Of a stretch of DNA of 64,000 bases, positions 1 through 9,393 are shown piece after piece (position 1 is the first letter of the stretch; every line of letters starts with the position of its first letter). Where the stretch lies: positions 62,001-126,000 of the forward strand of contig CACYQN010000012.1 of the NCBI GenBank assembly GCA_902776565.1. The letters are read 5' to 3'. Source of the DNA: an uncultured Bacteroidia bacterium. GTDB taxonomy: Bacteria; Bacteroidota; Bacteroidia; Bacteroidales; ML635J-15. Under the pieces are notes generated by a model. The model saw nothing but the letters and a program-made list of their open reading frames with translations. It ran no database searches and was not told the origin of the DNA. The position numbers were made by a program, and so were the translations under genes.

Positions 1-45
1 AATTTGAAATGGGAATGCCCGAAATTCTAAAATGTCGATAATTTT

Positions 46-96
46 AATACCCTGTGGTGCCGCGGCGAGCCACGGCTCAACAGGGTATTTTTTCAT
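46..96 (+). terminator. Rho-independent terminator-like hairpin
   Basis: The arms AATACCCTGT (46-55) and ACAGGGTATT (80-89) are perfect complements and are followed by a T run to about 92. An inner hairpin of the form GCCGCGG/CCACGGC fills the loop. It probably ends a plus-strand gene lying left of the window. The inner palindrome resembles the one at 57488-57505, so the terminator seems to have captured, or to be, a dispersed repeat. Confidence 0.6.
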
Positions 97-131
97 TTCA
101 AAAAATTATTCCAAATAACCTTTAAAAACAT

Positions 132-139
132 TAAATTTG
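132..139 (+). promoter_or_regulatory. Bacteroidota -7 promoter box for valS
   Basis: TAAATTTG matches the TAnnTTTG -7 consensus of the Bacteroidota primary sigma factor. It lies 27 bases before the valS ATG, just after the terminator hairpin at 46-96. No clear -33 TTTG is visible. Confidence 0.5.
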
Positions 140-166
140 CGCCCTTAAAATTGTAAATATTTCAAT

Positions 167-2788
167 ATGGAATTATCAGCCAAATACGAACCACAAGAGA
201 TTGAAAAGAAATGGTACGACTACTGGACAGAACATAAGTTCTTCCATTCGGAACCCGATAACCGTGAACCCTATGTTGTTGTAATTCCCCCGCCAAATGT
301 TACGGGAATCCTCCACATGGGACACATGCTCAACAATACAATCCAGGATATTCTTGTACGCCGTGCCCGCATGTCGGGAAAGAATGCAATCTGGGTGCCC
401 GGTACCGACCACGCATCCATTGCAACCGAAGCAAAGGTTGTCAACAAGCTTGCCCAACAGGGTATAAAGAAAACCGACCTCAGCCGCGACGAATTCCTCA
501 AGCACGCTTGGGACTGGACTCACGAACACGGTGGTATCATCCTGCAGCAGCTTCGCAAGCTCGGCGCTTCGTGCGACTGGGACCGTACCGCTTTCACTAT
601 GGACGAAAAGCGCTCGAAGAGCGTTATCAAGGTTTTCTGCGACCTTTACGACAAGGGACTGATTTACCGTGGCGTTCGTATGGTCAACTGGGACCCGCAG
701 GCAAAGACGGCTCTGTCCGACGAGGAAGTGGTTTACAAGGAACAGAACGGAAAACTTTACTACCTGCGCTACAAGATTGAAGGTGAGGATGGTTACGCTA
801 TCGTTGCAACCACTCGTCCCGAAACAATAATGGGTGATACTGCAATGTGTATCAACCCCAACGACCCGAAAAATACCCACCTGAAAGGCAAGAAGGTTAT
901 TGTTCCTCTCGTAAACCATGTAATTCCGGTTATCGAGGACGAATATGTTGACATAGAATTTGGTACTGGTTGCTTGAAGGTTACTCCGGCTCACGATGTC
1001 AACGACTACATGCTTGGCGAAAAATACAACCTCGAAAGCATCGATATTTTCAACGATGACGGTACTTTGAGCGAGGCGGCTGGTTTGTATGTTGGAATGG
1101 ACCGTTTTGCTGTCCGCAAGCAGATTGAAATCGACCTGCAGAATGCCGGACTTCTCGAAAAGGTTGAAAACTACACCAATAAGGTTGGCTACTCGGAACG
1201 TACAAATGTCGCTATCGAGCCAAAACTTTCGATGCAGTGGTTCCTCAAGATGCAGGACCTTGCAAAGCCTGCCCTCGACGCTGTTATGAACGACGACATA
1301 AAGTTCTACCCTGCAAAATACAAGAACACATACCGTCACTGGATGGAAAACCTCAAGGACTGGTGCATCAGCCGTCAGTTGTGGTGGGGACATCAGATTC
1401 CGGCATACTTCCTGCCAAAGGGCGGTTATGTCGTTGCCGAAACTCCAGAACTCGCACTCGAAAAAGCGAAAGCAAAGAGTGGTGACAACAATCTCACAAT
1501 GAATGACTTGCGTCAGGATAGCGATTGCTTGGACACTTGGTTCTCATCGTGGCTGTGGCCTATTTCGCTTTTCGACGGCATCAACAATCCCGACAACGAG
1601 GAAATCAAATATTACTACCCAACTTCGGACCTTGTAACTGCTCCCGATATTATTTTCTTCTGGGTGGCAAGGATGATTATGGCTGGTTACGAATACAAAG
1701 GTCAGATGCCGTTCAAGAATGTATATTTCACCGGTATCGTTCGCGACAAGATTGGACGTAAGATGTCGAAGTCGCTCGGTAATTCGCCCGACCCGATTGA
1801 ACTTATGGACAAGTATGGCACCGATGGCGTTCGTATGGGTATGATGCTTTCGGCTCCTGCTGGAAACGACATCCTTTTCGACGAGGCTTTGTGCGAACAA
1901 GGTCGTAACTTCAACAACAAGATTTGGAACGCACTCCGTCTTGTAAAGGGTTGGAATGTCGCCGATATTGAACAGCCTGCCGAAGCAAAGGTTGCTGTCG
2001 ATTGGTTCAACTCGAAGCTGAGCGAAACCATTGCCGACCTCGACGAAGATTTTTCGAAGTACCGCATTTCGGAAGCCTTGATGAGAGTTTACAAGTTGTT
2101 CTGGGACGAATTTTCGGCATGGTACCTCGAACTTATCAAGCCGGCTTACGGACAGCCAATCGACCGCAAGACTTACGATGCAACAATAGGTTTCTTCGAG
2201 AAACTGGTTCTTCTGTTGCATCCGTTCATGCCGTTCATTACCGAAGAAATCTGGCAGTCGATAGCCGAACGCAAGGAAGGCGAGAGTATTGTTGTCGCCA
2301 ATTTGCCAAAGGCAATGCCTGTCGATGCCGACATGCTTGCTGGCTTTGAACTTACCAAGGAAGTCGTTGCAAACATCCGTACCGTAAGGAAGGAAAAGAA
2401 CATTCCGCAGAAGGAAAAACTCACAATGTCGGTCATCAAGCACGAAAAGTACTACGATGCACTCGACTGCGTTATCATGAAGCTCTGCAATATGGAAAAG
2501 ATTGACACCATTGCCGAAAAACTTCCGATGGCAGCAGGTTTCATCGTTAACAAGAACGAATATTTCATTCCTGTCGGTAACCTGATTAACAAGGACGAGG
2601 AATTGAAGAAGTTGCGTGAAGAACTTGCCTACGCCGAAAGTTTCCTTGAATCGGTAATGAAGAAGCTCTCGAACGAGAATTTCGTGAACCACGCACCTGC
2701 GGCTGTAATCGAAAAGGAACGCAAGAAACAGAGCGATGCCGAAACTAAGATTAAGATTCTGAAGGAGCAGATTGCTGCTTTGGGATAG
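167..2788 (+). CDS. valS: Valyl-tRNA synthetase
   Basis: Class I aminoacyl-tRNA synthetase that charges tRNA-Val in the cytoplasm; its CP1 domain edits mischarged threonine. The 873-residue length is normal. The HIGH-type motif HMGH is at residues 50-53, just after the PPPNVTG stretch typical of ValRS. The KMSKS loop is intact at 532-536. The last ~65 residues (about 808-873) are charged and heptad-like, fitting the C-terminal coiled coil that contacts tRNA. The start is an ATG 27 bases after a TAnnTTTG box. It is monocistronic, bounded by terminators on both sides. Long open frames on the opposite strand are codon-bias shadows. Confidence 0.97.
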   Translation: MELSAKYEPQEIEKKWYDYWTEHKFFHSEPDNREPYVVVIPPPNVTGILHMGHMLNNTIQDILVRRARMSGKNAIWVPGTDHASIATEAKVVNKLAQQGIKKTDLSRDEFLKHAWDWTHEHGGIILQQLRKLGASCDWDRTAFTMDEKRSKSVIKVFCDLYDKGLIYRGVRMVNWDPQAKTALSDEEVVYKEQNGKLYYLRYKIEGEDGYAIVATTRPETIMGDTAMCINPNDPKNTHLKGKKVIVPLVNHVIPVIEDEYVDIEFGTGCLKVTPAHDVNDYMLGEKYNLESIDIFNDDGTLSEAAGLYVGMDRFAVRKQIEIDLQNAGLLEKVENYTNKVGYSERTNVAIEPKLSMQWFLKMQDLAKPALDAVMNDDIKFYPAKYKNTYRHWMENLKDWCISRQLWWGHQIPAYFLPKGGYVVAETPELALEKAKAKSGDNNLTMNDLRQDSDCLDTWFSSWLWPISLFDGINNPDNEEIKYYYPTSDLVTAPDIIFFWVARMIMAGYEYKGQMPFKNVYFTGIVRDKIGRKMSKSLGNSPDPIELMDKYGTDGVRMGMMLSAPAGNDILFDEALCEQGRNFNNKIWNALRLVKGWNVADIEQPAEAKVAVDWFNSKLSETIADLDEDFSKYRISEALMRVYKLFWDEFSAWYLELIKPAYGQPIDRKTYDATIGFFEKLVLLLHPFMPFITEEIWQSIAERKEGESIVVANLPKAMPVDADMLAGFELTKEVVANIRTVRKEKNIPQKEKLTMSVIKHEKYYDALDCVIMKLCNMEKIDTIAEKLPMAAGFIVNKNEYFIPVGNLINKDEELKKLREELAYAESFLESVMKKLSNENFVNHAPAAVIEKERKKQSDAETKIKILKEQIAALG

Positions 2789-2810
2789 TTTTTTCAAGCA
2801 TCAAAATATA

Positions 2811-2838
2811 AAAGTCCGGCAAAGTGTCGGACTTTTTT
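2811..2838 (+). terminator. valS terminator
   Basis: The stem AAGTCCG (2812-2818) pairs with CGGACTT (2828-2834) and is followed directly by a run of T. It sits 23 bases after the valS stop codon. Confidence 0.8.
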
Positions 2839-2869
2839 GTTTTACCTAACCACAATAATGCGAACACAT

Positions 2870-2906
2870 AAAAAAGAAAAGCAGAACCGGGGAGATTCTA
2901 CTTTTC
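2870..2906 (-). terminator. Terminator of the C10 protease gene
   Basis: Read on the minus strand, GAAAAGTAGAA and TTCTGCTTTTC (2896-2906 and 2876-2886) form an 11-bp stem with one G-U pair, followed by a T run. It lies 28 bases after the protease stop codon and faces the valS terminator. Confidence 0.65.
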
Positions 2907-2933
2907 CGTATTTAGTGAGCATTATGAAAAAAC

Positions 2934-5105
2934 TTACCTAACAAATAAAAACTTACAAGTCTTTATTTGATTTTCGTTCTGCAAAGATACGAAATACATT
3001 TGATTCTGCAAAGATAAATTTGAAAAATTTTGCAAAGAAATTTCATGGTAGCCAGATTGCAGTGCAAAATCTTGTTCTGCAACGACTTGACCAAGCATAT
3101 TTGTAATGGTTATAGTTGTATTTGATGCATCTGTGAGTGTAAACGCTATTCTTGCATCGTCGTTAGCAGGATTTGGAATGACACTCAGATTCGACATAAC
3201 ATCAACATCTTCGATATTTGCCACATCGCTTGAGGTATAAGACAAAAGCCAACCGTCAGAAACCTGCTCATTGATATTCGAGAAGAACTTCACGCAAACG
3301 ACTCCTGCAGGAATAGTAATCGGTTCGGCTGGAATGTTGTTGGAATTGTACTTTACAACTAGATTACTATTGGTTGTACTATTCTTATACAGAGCAACAT
3401 AATCTTCGCCGTCGTTTGACAAATTGAAATTCTGGAAGTTTATAGTTATTGAATTTGCACCTTCGGGCATAATCTTCCACTGGCAGTTAGCATTGTCGGT
3501 GTATTGACACGACTTGCTGCCGTCTCCAAAAGTGCCAGACGGAGATGTTATCTTAGTAATACCATTTGCACAATAAACTGCACTATATGTAGCTCTCCAT
3601 CCATCGGCTACATTCTGCCCATCGGTATGGAACTTTATTGTCATTGCACCAAACGGAGTTTTCAGTTTTGTGCTTCCAGGAAGATTGTCCTTGTCGTAGG
3701 TTGCAAGCAAGTCGGTTGAAGTCTCATCGCCAGCAAACACATTTACATAGTCGCCTTCTGCCAAATCGAACTTTGAGAATCCCAATGTAATGTGCGCTCC
3801 ACAGGCAGGATTAATAACGTATGTGCAATCACTGTTGTTTGCATAGTCGAATGCACGGCTTCCATCGTCGAAAGTACCCTCTGTGCCAGTAATTGTAGTT
3901 GCCTGACAAGCAGAGAAGGATTGATTTGGATGTATGTTTATAACAGCCTCCTGATTCTGGTTGAAGTTGTTCTCTTCTCCCTGAAGGGTTGCCGTAGAAT
4001 TCAGATTATCAAGTGTATAGAAGCCATTTCCTGCGTATGCTCCCCAACCCCACTGCATGTGGAACTTTTCAGTTGTGCCGTTTATCTGATAACCATCGCA
4101 GTTCCATGCATGACCAGCGTTTCCAACAGCTGGATTTCCACTATATACCATCGGGTACTTCTGGTCAATCTGCTGTTTCAACAATGCTCTCCAGTTTGCA
4201 TCTGTGTATGAACTTTTTGACTTATATGTAACATCAGATGAATACTTGAAATACGTCTTTAGTGCAGTCGGTATGTTATAAGTTTGAGAACCAGAACCAT
4301 CTGCCTCCCAATACATCTTTACAGCAACACCAACGTGGAAGCAAATCTTTCCAACTTCAGGATTTTCTGCTCCTGATGGGTCGTCTGGCATCGAATACCA
4401 GTCGTAAGTCTGGTTTGCAAAGTTAACCGTAATGTTTCCATTTCCACCATTTGCCCAACTTGAATGCGTATATGAACCAGTACCGCTTGACGGCCAGTTC
4501 CAATACTTCATAACATGGCAAGTTGCAGTAGCAACACAACCTACAGGTGCATGATTATGGTAATTATTAGTCATTGCAGGACACATTGAGTTGAAAGGCC
4601 AACCCTGTTCCCACACAATACCGTCAAGCAAAACAGGAGATGTCACAACATCGCGTGTAGCCTTTGCCATCGGGTCGTAACCAAGCAGATAATTCCACTC
4701 TGCACGGTTTGCTTCCGCCATTTCGGCATCGGTCTTGTCGGCACGGTCGTTCGACTCACTATAATAATTAAGGTATCCTGCCTGTCCGGGCGACATATTT
4801 TCGAGGTTGAACGCACACTCGAACGAATATGCAAGCACTGGCGTAATCTTGTTGTCCGACGAAACGACAATGTATCCCTCATCGCCGTTCACATCGAAAA
4901 TGTATAGGTTATACTTCGGGTTAGCGTCGTTGGGATTTACAACGCACGACAGGCTTATGTCGCTCCATTCGGTTGCACGGAATGCATTGACAGTCTGATA
5001 GTAATAAGCTCTGGCGACTTTCTCTGCGTCCTTGTACGAAACGCGCTCGGCTTTAACAGCGAAAGCTATCGCTAATATTGCCAAAATAACTGATAATCTC
5101 TTCAT
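2934..5105 (-). CDS. T9SS-secreted C10 (streptopain-like) cysteine protease with two CUB domains
   Basis: Predicted secreted cysteine endopeptidase of family C10 (SpeB, interpain, PrtT group), 723 residues. A signal peptide (about 1-19) is followed by a pro-region (about 20-150) and the catalytic domain (about 160-370). The catalytic Cys is C190 in VGCVATAT. The catalytic His is H332 in GHAWNCDGY, followed by the conserved WGWG at 352-355. Two CUB-like repeats follow (about 398-512 and 513-620), each opening with a C-rich T(E/F)GTF(D/G)DGS motif. The last ~80 residues (IPNPANDD ... MLGQVV ... FLFVR) form a type A T9SS sorting domain, so the protein should cross the outer membrane and stay cell-attached. 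It has its own promoter and terminator. The substrate is unknown. Confidence 0.9.
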   Translation of the reverse strand: MKRLSVILAILAIAFAVKAERVSYKDAEKVARAYYYQTVNAFRATEWSDISLSCVVNPNDANPKYNLYIFDVNGDEGYIVVSSDNKITPVLAYSFECAFNLENMSPGQAGYLNYYSESNDRADKTDAEMAEANRAEWNYLLGYDPMAKATRDVVTSPVLLDGIVWEQGWPFNSMCPAMTNNYHNHAPVGCVATATCHVMKYWNWPSSGTGSYTHSSWANGGNGNITVNFANQTYDWYSMPDDPSGAENPEVGKICFHVGVAVKMYWEADGSGSQTYNIPTALKTYFKYSSDVTYKSKSSYTDANWRALLKQQIDQKYPMVYSGNPAVGNAGHAWNCDGYQINGTTEKFHMQWGWGAYAGNGFYTLDNLNSTATLQGEENNFNQNQEAVINIHPNQSFSACQATTITGTEGTFDDGSRAFDYANNSDCTYVINPACGAHITLGFSKFDLAEGDYVNVFAGDETSTDLLATYDKDNLPGSTKLKTPFGAMTIKFHTDGQNVADGWRATYSAVYCANGITKITSPSGTFGDGSKSCQYTDNANCQWKIMPEGANSITINFQNFNLSNDGEDYVALYKNSTTNSNLVVKYNSNNIPAEPITIPAGVVCVKFFSNINEQVSDGWLLSYTSSDVANIEDVDVMSNLSVIPNPANDDARIAFTLTDASNTTITITNMLGQVVAEQDFALQSGYHEISLQNFSNLSLQNQMYFVSLQNENQIKTCKFLFVR

Positions 5106-5165
5106 TATTCTAAAATTTGAGTATTCGACAATTTGATGATTTGATGATTCAAAAATTTAAAGATA

Positions 5166-5173
5166 CAAATATA
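5166..5173 (-). promoter_or_regulatory. -7 promoter box for the C10 protease
   Basis: On the minus strand this reads TATATTTG, an exact TAnnTTTG match, 60 bases upstream of the protease start and just before the nadB stop codon. Confidence 0.5.
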
Positions 5174-5174
5174 A

Positions 5175-6740
5175 TCATTTTTTTATTAAGTCGGAATTGA
5201 AATGCAAACCAATAGACTCACGCCGTGCCATAGCCTGACGAATGATAAGATAACCTATATTAATGAGGTTTCTTAACTCGCAAAGACTAACTGTAACTTT
5301 CGATGTCTTGAATAAATCCTCAGTTTCGCGATAAAGAATCTCCAGACGGTCGAATGCACGTTTCAAGCGAAGGTCGGTGCGAACAATGCCAACGTAGTTG
5401 CTCATAATCTGCTGCAATTCCTTGAGCGAGTGCGAAACAAGAATCAACTCCTCGTTGGTGATTGTACCTTCTTCGTTCCAAAGCGGAATCCTGTTAAGCG
5501 TTTCCTCATCGGTCATCACGGCATCCTTCGAGTCCTCGAAAGCCCTGTGCGCAAATACCACAGCCTCAAGCAACGAATTGGAAGCCAATCTATTAGCCCC
5601 ATGCAGACCCGTACAAGCCGCCTCTCCGACAGCATAAAGGTTCTGAATAGAAGTACGCGCATACTCGTCGGTCTTGATACCACCGCACATATAGTGTGCA
5701 GCCGGAACTACTGGAATCAAATCGTTCTTTATGTTGATGCCGATTTCGAGGCACTTGGCATAAATTGTCGGGAAGTGCGTCATAAGCACATCCTTGTCGA
5801 TATGCCTTGCATCGAGGAAAACGTGTTCGTCGCCCGAAAGCTTCATTTCGGAGTCGATGGCACGGGTAACCACATCACGCGGAGCCAACGAACCGCGTTT
5901 GTCGTACTTCACACAGAAGTCCTCGCCCTTGCGGTTGCGCAGAATTGCCCCTGCACCACGCATAGCCTCGGTAATAAGGAATGCAGGACGTTCGCTCGGA
6001 TTATAAAGCGTAGTCGGATGGAACTGCACGAACTCCATGTTCTCCACAGCACCCTTTGCCCTGTAAACCATTGCAATACCATCGCCAGTAATGTGAACCG
6101 GATTTGTTGTGCTCATATAGGCGTTTCCGCATCCGCCAGTTGCAATGAGGGTCTTCTTTGCAAAAAAATTGAAAACTTTCCGATTTTTTACATCGTAAAC
6201 GTATGCACCATAACACTTTATATCGGGCGTAGCCCTTGTAACCTCTACGCCAAGATGATGCTGTGTAATCAATTCAATGGCGAAATGGTCTTCGTAAATG
6301 TCAATATTCGGATTGTTGCGGGCTTCCTGCACCAAGGCACGTTGGATTTCTGCGCCAGTCTTGTCCTTAAAATGAAGGATTCGCTTCTCAGAATGTCCGC
6401 CTTCGCGGTTCATATCGTACTGACCAGTGGAATCGGTATCGAAATTGGTACCGATTTCAACAAGGTCGCGAATACGCTCTGGAGCCTCGCGGACAACAAT
6501 CTCCACAATCTTCCTATTGTTGATGCCACAACCGGCAATCATAGTATCCTCGATATGCTTCTCGAACGAGTCGTAGCTGTTCATCACCGATGCAATACCA
6601 CCCTGTGCCTTGACAGTGGAAGTGTCGTCTATCTTGTTTTTGCAAATTATAGCCACACGACCATATTTGCTGACTTTTGTCGCATAGAACAGGCCAGCGA
6701 TTCCACTGCCTATCACTAAAAAGTCCACTTGTTTTCTCAT
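5175..6740 (-). CDS. nadB: L-aspartate oxidase
   Basis: FAD-dependent enzyme that oxidises L-aspartate to iminoaspartate, the first step of de novo NAD synthesis (quinolinate pathway). From the ATG chosen here it has 521 residues, normal for NadB. The N-terminal dinucleotide fold VIGSGIAGLFYA is visible. Other family segments are KAQGGIASV, REGGHSEKRILHF, VQFHPT, AMRGAGA, RDVVTRAID, HYMCGGI and GLHGANRLASNSLLE. The frame is open a further 33 codons upstream, but a TAnnTTTG box at 6769-6776 lies inside that extension, so the ATG at 6740 is preferred. nadA and nadC are not in the window. Confidence 0.93.
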   Translation of the reverse strand: MRKQVDFLVIGSGIAGLFYATKVSKYGRVAIICKNKIDDTSTVKAQGGIASVMNSYDSFEKHIEDTMIAGCGINNRKIVEIVVREAPERIRDLVEIGTNFDTDSTGQYDMNREGGHSEKRILHFKDKTGAEIQRALVQEARNNPNIDIYEDHFAIELITQHHLGVEVTRATPDIKCYGAYVYDVKNRKVFNFFAKKTLIATGGCGNAYMSTTNPVHITGDGIAMVYRAKGAVENMEFVQFHPTTLYNPSERPAFLITEAMRGAGAILRNRKGEDFCVKYDKRGSLAPRDVVTRAIDSEMKLSGDEHVFLDARHIDKDVLMTHFPTIYAKCLEIGINIKNDLIPVVPAAHYMCGGIKTDEYARTSIQNLYAVGEAACTGLHGANRLASNSLLEAVVFAHRAFEDSKDAVMTDEETLNRIPLWNEEGTITNEELILVSHSLKELQQIMSNYVGIVRTDLRLKRAFDRLEILYRETEDLFKTSKVTVSLCELRNLINIGYLIIRQAMARRESIGLHFNSDLIKK

Positions 6741-6768
6741 TTCTTTACTACAAGTCAATTTAAGAATG

Positions 6769-6776
6769 CAAATATA
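6769..6776 (-). promoter_or_regulatory. -7 promoter box for nadB
   Basis: Minus-strand TATATTTG lies 28 bases upstream of the nadB ATG. Its position decides the start codon, because a transcript begun here cannot include the longer open frame. Confidence 0.5.
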
Positions 6777-7040
6777 ACTCCAAAATGCATACCATATACT
6801 TTTAAAGTCCTTTTTTTGACAATCGGACAAAATATACAAATGGAAAGCTATAATTTTTATTCAAAAGTGCGAAATAAAATGTAAGTTAAGAGTTTAAAGG
6901 AAAAAGGTGATAACTGTCAAGGCAGAGCCTTGTAATTAGAAGTCGTAGGCTCAAGCCTACGACTAACTACGACTAACAGAATAAAGAAGAAAGGCGCAGT
7001 CGCCTGCGCCAATCAACCAATACAATTATGAAACACTAAG
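6777..7040. other. Intergenic stretch with two palindromes
   Basis: No gene is supported between the nadB promoter and the tRNA. The stretch holds two compact hairpins. AGTCGTAGGCT-CA-AGCCTACGACT (6941-6964) is a perfect 11-bp palindrome. GGCGCAG-TCGC-CTGCGCC (6992-7009) has 7-bp perfect arms. Neither has a following T run, so they look like dispersed palindromic repeats and not terminators. Confidence 0.5.
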
Positions 7041-7112
7041 AGCGGGAAACGGGAGTCGAACCCGCGACCCTCAGCTTGGGAAGCTGATGTTCTACCACTG
7101 AACTATTCCCGC
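7041..7112 (-). tRNA. tRNA-Gly (anticodon CCC)
   Basis: On the minus strand all four arms fold. The acceptor GCGGGAA/TTCCCGC is perfect, the D arm is GTTC/GAAC, and the anticodon stem is TCAGC/GCTGA with loop TTCCCAA. The T arm is GCGGG/CCCGT with loop TTCGACT. The anticodon is CCC, reading GGG. The discriminator is T at 7041 and the 3' CCA is not encoded. A TATCTTTG box lies 10 bases upstream, so it is transcribed alone. Confidence 0.95.
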
Positions 7113-7122
7113 TTTGGATGCG

Positions 7123-7130
7123 CAAAGATA
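7123..7130 (-). promoter_or_regulatory. -7 promoter box for tRNA-Gly
   Basis: Minus-strand TATCTTTG, an exact TAnnTTTG match, ends 10 bases before the first base of the tRNA, the spacing expected for a stable-RNA gene with a very short leader. Confidence 0.6.
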
Positions 7131-7270
7131 ACAAATCTTTACATATCCGAGAATATTTTTTGCAGCCATCAACTTTCCGCGCACGGCTCTTTCATTTGGA
7201 TAGTGTTGTTGCTTGTGATACAAATAGTTAGTATTTGAATAAATCCGCTGGCTGAGCTTATCGCGCCGCA

Positions 7271-7346
7271 CTGAGCATGGTCGAAGGGAAGTCAAGGCGA
7301 CGAAATGCATATAATGCGAATTAACCTTACCCTTCGACAGGCTCAG
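7271..7346. repeat. Inverted pair of a CTTCGACAAGCTCAG-type repeat
   Basis: CTGAGCATGGTCGAAGGG (7271-7288) and CCCTTCGACAGGCTCAG (7330-7346) are near-perfect inverted copies separated by 41 bases. Related sequence occurs at 50096-50210 and 58331-58349, so this is a dispersed palindromic repeat. Confidence 0.6.
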
Positions 7347-7430
7347 GGGGCGGTCAAATGAATCCATTGCTCCGCTTTCGATACATGTCCAAATCGGGGT
7401 ACAAGTCACGCAAGTACCGTGATAAAGCAT

Positions 7431-7460
7431 TGTAGCGGCGCAAAGCATTGCGCCGCTACA
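7431..7460. repeat. Perfect 13-bp-arm palindrome
   Basis: TGTAGCGGCGCAA and TTGCGCCGCTACA are exact complements around a 4-base AGCA loop. There is no T run on either side and no adjacent gene end, so a repeat of REP type is more likely than a terminator. Confidence 0.6.
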
Positions 7461-7555
7461 GAAAAATCCCTTTGCATACCCAATTCGTCAACCTTATGGC
7501 ATTGACAAATCGTAAACCTTTAGCTCAGCGTAGCCAATCTAAAATCGTAAATCCC

Positions 7556-9337
7556 CTAGAATCCTATCCTTGAATGCTTCGAACTCATAAGCCTCTCGCT
7601 CTTGCACTGCTCGACGATGAAACTGAAATCGGGACTTGTGCCGTTGATGACACCATCCATTATGACCTTGCGGACGATGTTGTCGATTTCGCCACCCGAA
7701 AAGTCGTAGTCGGCTGCCAACTTGCGGCACTGCTCCTCGGCAAGCCACGCGAGTTTGCTCTGCCAAATGTTCTGCTTTGCCTCAAGTGTCGGGCGGTCGA
7801 ACTTCAGCTTGAAGACAAAACGACGCTCGAATGCAGGGTCAAGGTTGTCGGCAAGGTTGGTTGTGGCAATCAGTATGCCGTCGAGTTTCTCAAGTTCCTC
7901 AAGGATAATGTTCTGTATTGCATTTTCGGTCTGCGCCACACTCGAAGAACTTACATCCTTGCGTCTGCTGAACAAGGCATCGGCCTCGTTGAAGAGAAGA
8001 ATAGGCTTCTGCTCCTCATCCTTGCACATGGCGGCATAGTCGGTGAAAATGCGCTTGATAATCTTTTCGCTCTCGCCAAACCAGCACGACTTGCTTGCGC
8101 TTATATCGACATGATACACCTTACGACCAGTCTTGCGGGCAATCTGCATTGCAGTTTCGGTCTTGCCAGTGCCAGGCGCACCATAGAAAATTACCGCCAC
8201 ACCTTTGGGCATCGACTCCTTCTCGAGGCGCTGCTGCAGATTGACAAAGTTCTCTTCCATAAGGCTCTGCGTAAGGAAATCTATCTTCTGCTTCAATTCC
8301 GGAGCGTAAAACATCTGCTTTTCCCTTATATTTTCAGGAGACTCAAGCTTTTTGTCCTTGCCAGATTTTTTCGAATACAATTGAATATCGTCTTCAAGGA
8401 ACAATTCCTTTCCCTTTTCGGTAAGCTTAATGGTAATGTCCGAAATGAAATTGCCGTCCGACTTCTCGATAAGGTCAGCCTCGACCAAAGGATGCTTGCC
8501 ATTAATCAAATCGGTAGCGACATTCATACGCGCACGCATCGAATCGTAAATATCATTAAGCGTTGACTCCAAATCGGACTCGTGTCCGCGCATATTCGTT
8601 ATGAAATCGTCGCAACACTCGTAGAAAAATGTACGCAAATCAATAGCGCGAACAAGTTTTTTCAGGTTCTGCACAAACTTCAAGTCGGAATTCTGAGCCT
8701 CAAGGGCAGCAACCTCATCGAACAAACGACGCGTAGGCATCCTTGAATCGCATCTCTCGTCAATCATATCCGACACAAGGCTACAGAACACATACCTGTC
8801 AATTTCCTTTTTAGCCGACTTTTCGTACGATGTGTTGTTCTGTATTGCTTCCGCCAAAGAATTTTCAAGTCTATATGACAAGCGATGGCAATTTGAACAT
8901 TTCACAAAGATTCCTTCATTGACCAGATTGTCAAAATATTTCCTAAGCGGCATAAAATCAACCGCATTCAAGTCGAAATAATCAATCAGTTCTCTCATCT
9001 CGAACGATGAATCGCAGTCGGCAATTGCCTTTGAATAAGCCGCCACGACCAGCATTGTCTCAATCTCCGACATTTTCAGATACTTGGCGAAACCGGCAAT
9101 CGTTCTTTTGAGTTTTGACACTTTAGAAGCTTTAAACGGCATTGAGTGGCAATGTCCGCCCCTCGTAAAAGGAAGATCCCCATCATCCTCGTCATCCTCT
9201 GACATATCCGGTGCAGCGAAAAACTCCGGCATATACAAATTAAACACTGCATTCCTGCTACCTTCCAAATCCCTCGAAAGCTCGCAGAAGGTCTTCAACG
9301 CATCAAACTGCTCCTTTTTCATCGAATTCTTTTTCAT
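7556..9337 (-). CDS. AAA+ ATPase with unrecognised N-terminal domain
   Basis: Single AAA+ module at the C terminus of a 593-residue cytoplasmic protein. Walker A is GAPGTGKT (386-393). Walker B is ILLFNEAD (446-453), with Asn at the place usually held by Asp but the catalytic Glu (E451) kept. Sensor 1 is ATTN (491-494) and the arginine-finger region ERR is at 504-506. The ~340 residues before it contain a domain (about 12-170) that also exists as a separate protein at 9715-10242, and a possible Cys pair, CSNC (147-150). It resembles the loose SpoVK/COG0464 group of single-module ATPases; the substrate is unknown. The gene has its own promoter with two operator-like repeats just upstream. It ends near intergenic repeats and no terminator is evident. 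Confidence 0.85.
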   Translation of the reverse strand: MKKNSMKKEQFDALKTFCELSRDLEGSRNAVFNLYMPEFFAAPDMSEDDEDDGDLPFTRGGHCHSMPFKASKVSKLKRTIAGFAKYLKMSEIETMLVVAAYSKAIADCDSSFEMRELIDYFDLNAVDFMPLRKYFDNLVNEGIFVKCSNCHRLSYRLENSLAEAIQNNTSYEKSAKKEIDRYVFCSLVSDMIDERCDSRMPTRRLFDEVAALEAQNSDLKFVQNLKKLVRAIDLRTFFYECCDDFITNMRGHESDLESTLNDIYDSMRARMNVATDLINGKHPLVEADLIEKSDGNFISDITIKLTEKGKELFLEDDIQLYSKKSGKDKKLESPENIREKQMFYAPELKQKIDFLTQSLMEENFVNLQQRLEKESMPKGVAVIFYGAPGTGKTETAMQIARKTGRKVYHVDISASKSCWFGESEKIIKRIFTDYAAMCKDEEQKPILLFNEADALFSRRKDVSSSSVAQTENAIQNIILEELEKLDGILIATTNLADNLDPAFERRFVFKLKFDRPTLEAKQNIWQSKLAWLAEEQCRKLAADYDFSGGEIDNIVRKVIMDGVINGTSPDFSFIVEQCKSERLMSSKHSRIGF

Positions 9338-9376
9338 CTCTTTCGTTTTAAATCATTATACAATCAAAAAACTACG

Positions 9377-9384
9377 CAAATCTA
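9377..9384 (-). promoter_or_regulatory. -7 promoter box for the AAA ATPase gene
   Basis: Minus-strand TAGATTTG fits TAnnTTTG, 39 bases upstream of the ATPase ATG. Two operator-like repeats begin 9 bases further upstream, where a regulator would overlap the -33 region. Confidence 0.5.
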
Positions 9385-9393
9385 CCCATAGCA

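Larger units (their letters stand above)
7113..7555. other. Non-coding intergenic region with palindromic repeats
   Basis: This 443-base stretch separates the tRNA from the AAA ATPase gene. Apart from the tRNA promoter it holds an inverted pair of the CCCTTCGACAGGCTCAG family (7271-7346), a perfect hairpin (7431-7460) and a copy of an AATCTAAAATCGTAAATC repeat (about 7534-7551). An open frame here (7092-7448, minus) overlaps the tRNA and runs through the palindromes, so it is not credible as a gene. Confidence 0.6.

Noticed and set aside
1544..2797. Long antisense frame over valS (and 176-1393)
   Set aside because: Same cause: absence of stop trinucleotides in the antisense of biased codons. 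valS motifs are complete on the plus strand.
6741..6839. 33-codon N-terminal extension of nadB
   Set aside because: It precedes the dinucleotide-binding fold with non-homologous sequence and contains the promoter box at 6769-6776.
7092..7448. 118-codon minus-strand frame
   Set aside because: It covers the tRNA-Gly gene and several palindromic repeats; the translation is Cys/Ser/Arg-rich and random.
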